Assembly: GCF_036555685.1 (NCBI RefSeq)
Contig: NZ_DATBKY010000101.1
Span: forward strand, 1 to 16,627
DNA: 16,627 nucleotides
Source: Actinophytocola sp036555685
GTDB lineage: Bacteria; Actinomycetota; Actinomycetes; Mycobacteriales; Pseudonocardiaceae
Reading direction: 5' to 3'
Under the pieces are notes generated by a model, which was not told where the DNA came from, did not search any database, and worked only from the letters and a program-made list of their open reading frames with translations. How positions within the stretch are numbered: the stretch's first letter is position 1; each line of letters starts with the position of its first letter. Below, in pieces: positions 14,234 to 16,627 of the stretch. A program made the translations under genes and the position numbers.

Positions 14234-14416
14234 CCAGAAGCGAGATGTGCGAGTCCAACGCGCACGGGCAGGGATGGGGTGACTACCCGGCGTCCCGGAC
14301 CCTGCCTCGGTAGGGGAGATCCCTGAGTCGACACCGGGAAAAGTCCGGATCCCCCCACACGTGCGGGCCGGGAGTCTGTTCCCGAACGCCAGTAGTGCGA
14401 ACAGAGGGGAACAGGG
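14234..14416. promoter_or_regulatory. Promoter and dyads upstream of the MMPL gene
   Basis: Several inverted repeats cluster here. CTACC (14283-14287) pairs with GGTAG (14309-14313), AGGG (14312-14315) with CCCT (14321-14324), CGGGA (14369-14373) with TCCCG (14380-14384), and GTTCCCGAAC (14379-14388) is itself a dyad. The last two sit 30 to 50 bases before the ATG, where a repressor of the transporter could act. I see no clear -35/-10 pair. The Shine-Dalgarno AGGGGA ends at 14410. Confidence 0.35.
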
Positions 14417-16603
14417 ATGGGAAAGCCGATGTTGACCGTGCGGATCGCGAGGTGGAGCGCGGAGCATCCGTGGCGCGCCATCGGCGCCTGGCTGCTCTTC
14501 GTGGCGATCTGCATCGGTGCCGGCCAGGTCGCGGGGACCCGGCAGGCGGACTTCGACGACAACCCGAAGGGGGAGCTCGCCACCTACCAGAGCATCGTCG
14601 ACGAGGCCGGGTTCGAGCGGCCGTCGACGGAGAACGTGCTCATCACCGCCAAAGACGGGAGCCTCGACAAGAACCAGGCACTCGCCGCCGCGAACGACGT
14701 GCGGCAGCGGATGGACGCACTGGCCGAGGTCGGCCGGGTCAGCGACCCGATCCCGTCGCCGAAGGGGACCGCGGTCCTCGTCAACGTCGAGATGACCGGG
14801 TCGTCCGACACCTCCGAGGAACGCATCCAGCCGCTGCTCGACACGACGGCCGAGGCCCAGCAGAGCTACCCGGACCTGCGCATCGAGGAGGTCGGCGGCG
14901 CCTCGCTGGACAAGGCCCTCTCCGCGACCCTCGGCCAGGACTTCCAGCAGGCCGAGCTGATCAGCATCCCGGTCACGCTCCTGATCATGCTCGTGGTCTT
15001 CGGCGCGCTGATCGCCGCCGGCGTGCCGGTGCTGCTCGCGATGTCCGCGGTGGGCACCGCGCTCGGGCTCTCCGCGCTCGTCTCGCACCTGATCCCGGCC
15101 ACCGACAACACCGCCAGCATGATCCTGCTGATCGGCATGGCGGTCGGGGTGGACTACTCGCTGTTCTACATCCGCCGCGAGCGTGAGGAACGCGCCAAGG
15201 GCGCCGGGCACGTCGACGCCGTGGAGATCGCGGCCGCGACCTCCGGGCACGCGATCGTCGTCTCCGGCATCGCGGTCACCGTGGCCATGGCCGGCATGTT
15301 CGTCACCAACGACATCGTGTTCTCCTCGATGGCCGTCGGCACGATCCTCGTGGTGCTCGCCGCGATGATCGGGTCCATCACGGTGCTGCCCGCGCTGCTG
15401 GCCAAGCTCGGCCGCTGGGTCGACCGGCCGCGGATCCCGTTCCTGTGGCGGCTGTCCATGCGTTCGGATGGCGAGCCGCGGTTCTGGAAGGCAGTGCTGC
15501 GGCCCAGCCTGCGCAAGCCGAAGACGACGCTGATCATCTCCGGCGGCCTGCTGGTCGCGCTCGCGATCCCGGCCTTCGGCATGACGCTCAACGCGCCGTC
15601 CGAGCAGGACCTGCCGCGCAGCATCCCGATCATGCAGACCTACGACCGGATGACCGGCGCGTTCCCGAGCACCGGCGCCTCGCACGAGATCGCCGTCCGG
15701 GTGCCCGCCGATCAGGCGGGCGCGGCGAAGTCGGCCGTGGACGACCTGCTCGGCCGGATCGCGGCCGACCCCGGGTTCGCCCACGACCAGCCGCCGCAGG
15801 TCACGCCGGCCGCGGGGGGCCGGATCGTGCTGATCTCCGCGGGGATCCCGTACGACGGCGGCAGCGCGCGGGCCGACCAGTCGCTCGCCGAATTGCGCAC
15901 GACGCTGCTGCCGCAGACCATCGGCAAGGTCTCGGGCGCGGAGTTCGCGGTCAGCGGCATGACCGCGGGCGAGAACGACTTCGTCGACCAGATGAAGAGC
16001 TCGCTGCCCTGGGTCATCGGGTTCGTGCTGCTGCTGACGTTGCTGGTGATGCTGTGGGCGTTCCGCGCACCGGTCATCGCGCTGTCCGCCATCGGGTTGA
16101 ACCTGCTCTCGGCCGGCGCCGCGTACGGCGTGCTGGTGCTGGTCTTCCAGCACACCTGGGCCGAGGGCCTGCTCGGGTTCACGTCGAACGGCGGGATCAC
16201 CGCGTGGCTGCCGGTGATGCTGTTCGTGACGCTGTTCGGCCTGTCGATGGACTACCACGTGTTCGTCGTGAGCCGGATCCGTGAGGCCGCCGCGGGCGGA
16301 CTGTCCACGCGGGAGGCCGTGGCCACGGGCATCACGCGGTCGGCCGGCGCGGTGACGAGCGCGGCCGCGGTCATGATCGGCGTGTTCTCCATCTTCGGGT
16401 CGCTCACCACGATCGACATGAAGCAGATGGGTGTCGGCCTGGCGACGGCGATCCTGATCGACGCCACGCTGATCCGGGCGGTCGTGCTGCCCGCGCTCAT
16501 GGTGGTGCTGGGCCGCGCGAATTGGTGGACGCCGCGCTTCCTGCGCCGCCGGACGCCGGTCGCGCCACCCGCCGAGCGCAAGGTGCTCGAGCCGGTCGGG
16601 TGA
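14417..16603 (+). CDS. MMPL family (RND) transporter, 728 aa
   Basis: The protein has the two-fold MMPL layout. A first membrane helix (about 21-40) is followed by a large extracytoplasmic domain, a block of helices (about 190-330), then one helix near 370, a second outer domain and a final block of helices (about 530-700). The proton-relay pairs known from MmpL3 are present as VDYSLFY (Asp246, Tyr247) and MDYHVFV (Asp612, Tyr613). These proteins use the proton gradient to export lipids, siderophores or hydrophobic drugs. ATG 14417 has AGGGGA six bases upstream. It is divergent from the DUF1214 operon, and the two could share a lipid substrate theme. The gene is complete; the window ends 24 bases after its stop. 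The cargo cannot be deduced. Confidence 0.92.
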   Translation: MGKPMLTVRIARWSAEHPWRAIGAWLLFVAICIGAGQVAGTRQADFDDNPKGELATYQSIVDEAGFERPSTENVLITAKDGSLDKNQALAAANDVRQRMDALAEVGRVSDPIPSPKGTAVLVNVEMTGSSDTSEERIQPLLDTTAEAQQSYPDLRIEEVGGASLDKALSATLGQDFQQAELISIPVTLLIMLVVFGALIAAGVPVLLAMSAVGTALGLSALVSHLIPATDNTASMILLIGMAVGVDYSLFYIRREREERAKGAGHVDAVEIAAATSGHAIVVSGIAVTVAMAGMFVTNDIVFSSMAVGTILVVLAAMIGSITVLPALLAKLGRWVDRPRIPFLWRLSMRSDGEPRFWKAVLRPSLRKPKTTLIISGGLLVALAIPAFGMTLNAPSEQDLPRSIPIMQTYDRMTGAFPSTGASHEIAVRVPADQAGAAKSAVDDLLGRIAADPGFAHDQPPQVTPAAGGRIVLISAGIPYDGGSARADQSLAELRTTLLPQTIGKVSGAEFAVSGMTAGENDFVDQMKSSLPWVIGFVLLLTLLVMLWAFRAPVIALSAIGLNLLSAGAAYGVLVLVFQHTWAEGLLGFTSNGGITAWLPVMLFVTLFGLSMDYHVFVVSRIREAAAGGLSTREAVATGITRSAGAVTSAAAVMIGVFSIFGSLTTIDMKQMGVGLATAILIDATLIRAVVLPALMVVLGRANWWTPRFLRRRTPVAPPAERKVLEPVG

Positions 16604-16627
16604 CATTCGCCGGATAGTGGTGGGGGG

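Noticed and set aside
14231..16606. Very long open frame antisense to the MMPL gene
   Set aside because: Long antisense frames arise routinely in high-GC genes. The translation is low-complexity His/Arg/Asp-rich and has no domain, while the plus-strand protein is a clear transporter.

Overview
The window is high-GC DNA with very strong G/C preference at third codon positions, frequent GTG starts, 4-base gene overlaps and actinobacterial families (a LAL regulator, an MMPL transporter, a KstR-type operator). This points to a filamentous actinomycete, plausibly a Pseudonocardiaceae member such as Amycolatopsis; the genus is inference. I recognise fourteen protein genes. There is no RNA gene, CRISPR array or mobile element that I can support.

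Left edge to 3452: a less GC-rich stretch holds a tiny gene (166-294, minus) for a 42-residue peptide with a clear signal sequence and a 16-residue mature part containing a duplicated MTYN motif. It is divergent from a large LAL/LuxR ATPase regulator (585-3452). The spacer between them (295-584) is dense with symmetric motifs: repeated GGGTCA/GGGTAA elements, two 14-bp operator-like repeats 33 bp apart, and two consecutive hairpins just before the likely start. The regulator carries one TTA codon. A secreted peptide next to a large ATPase regulator with a complex leader is the best candidate here for something undescribed.

3449-8474 (minus): three alpha/beta hydrolases in a tight operon (6651 to 3449, the middle one secreted), preceded by an orphan STAS-domain protein and, further upstream, an OmpR-type winged helix fused to an intact-looking alpha/beta hydrolase. 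The fusion gene is divergent from an operon on the plus strand (8557-11232): a SAM methyltransferase, an FAD-dependent oxidoreductase and a stand-alone LigD-type 3'-phosphoesterase domain. The first two look like small-molecule tailoring enzymes, and the fusion protein is their natural candidate regulator.

11258-14198 (minus): an operon of DUF1214 protein, sulfotransferase and short-chain dehydrogenase. All three start with GTG and are joined by GTGA overlaps. A 14-bp match to the KstR operator, TAGAACACGTTCTA, overlaps the probable -10 region, suggesting control with steroid or fatty-acyl catabolism. Divergent from it is an MMPL (RND) transporter (14417-16603), which fits an envelope lipid or hydrophobic-compound theme together with the hydrolases.
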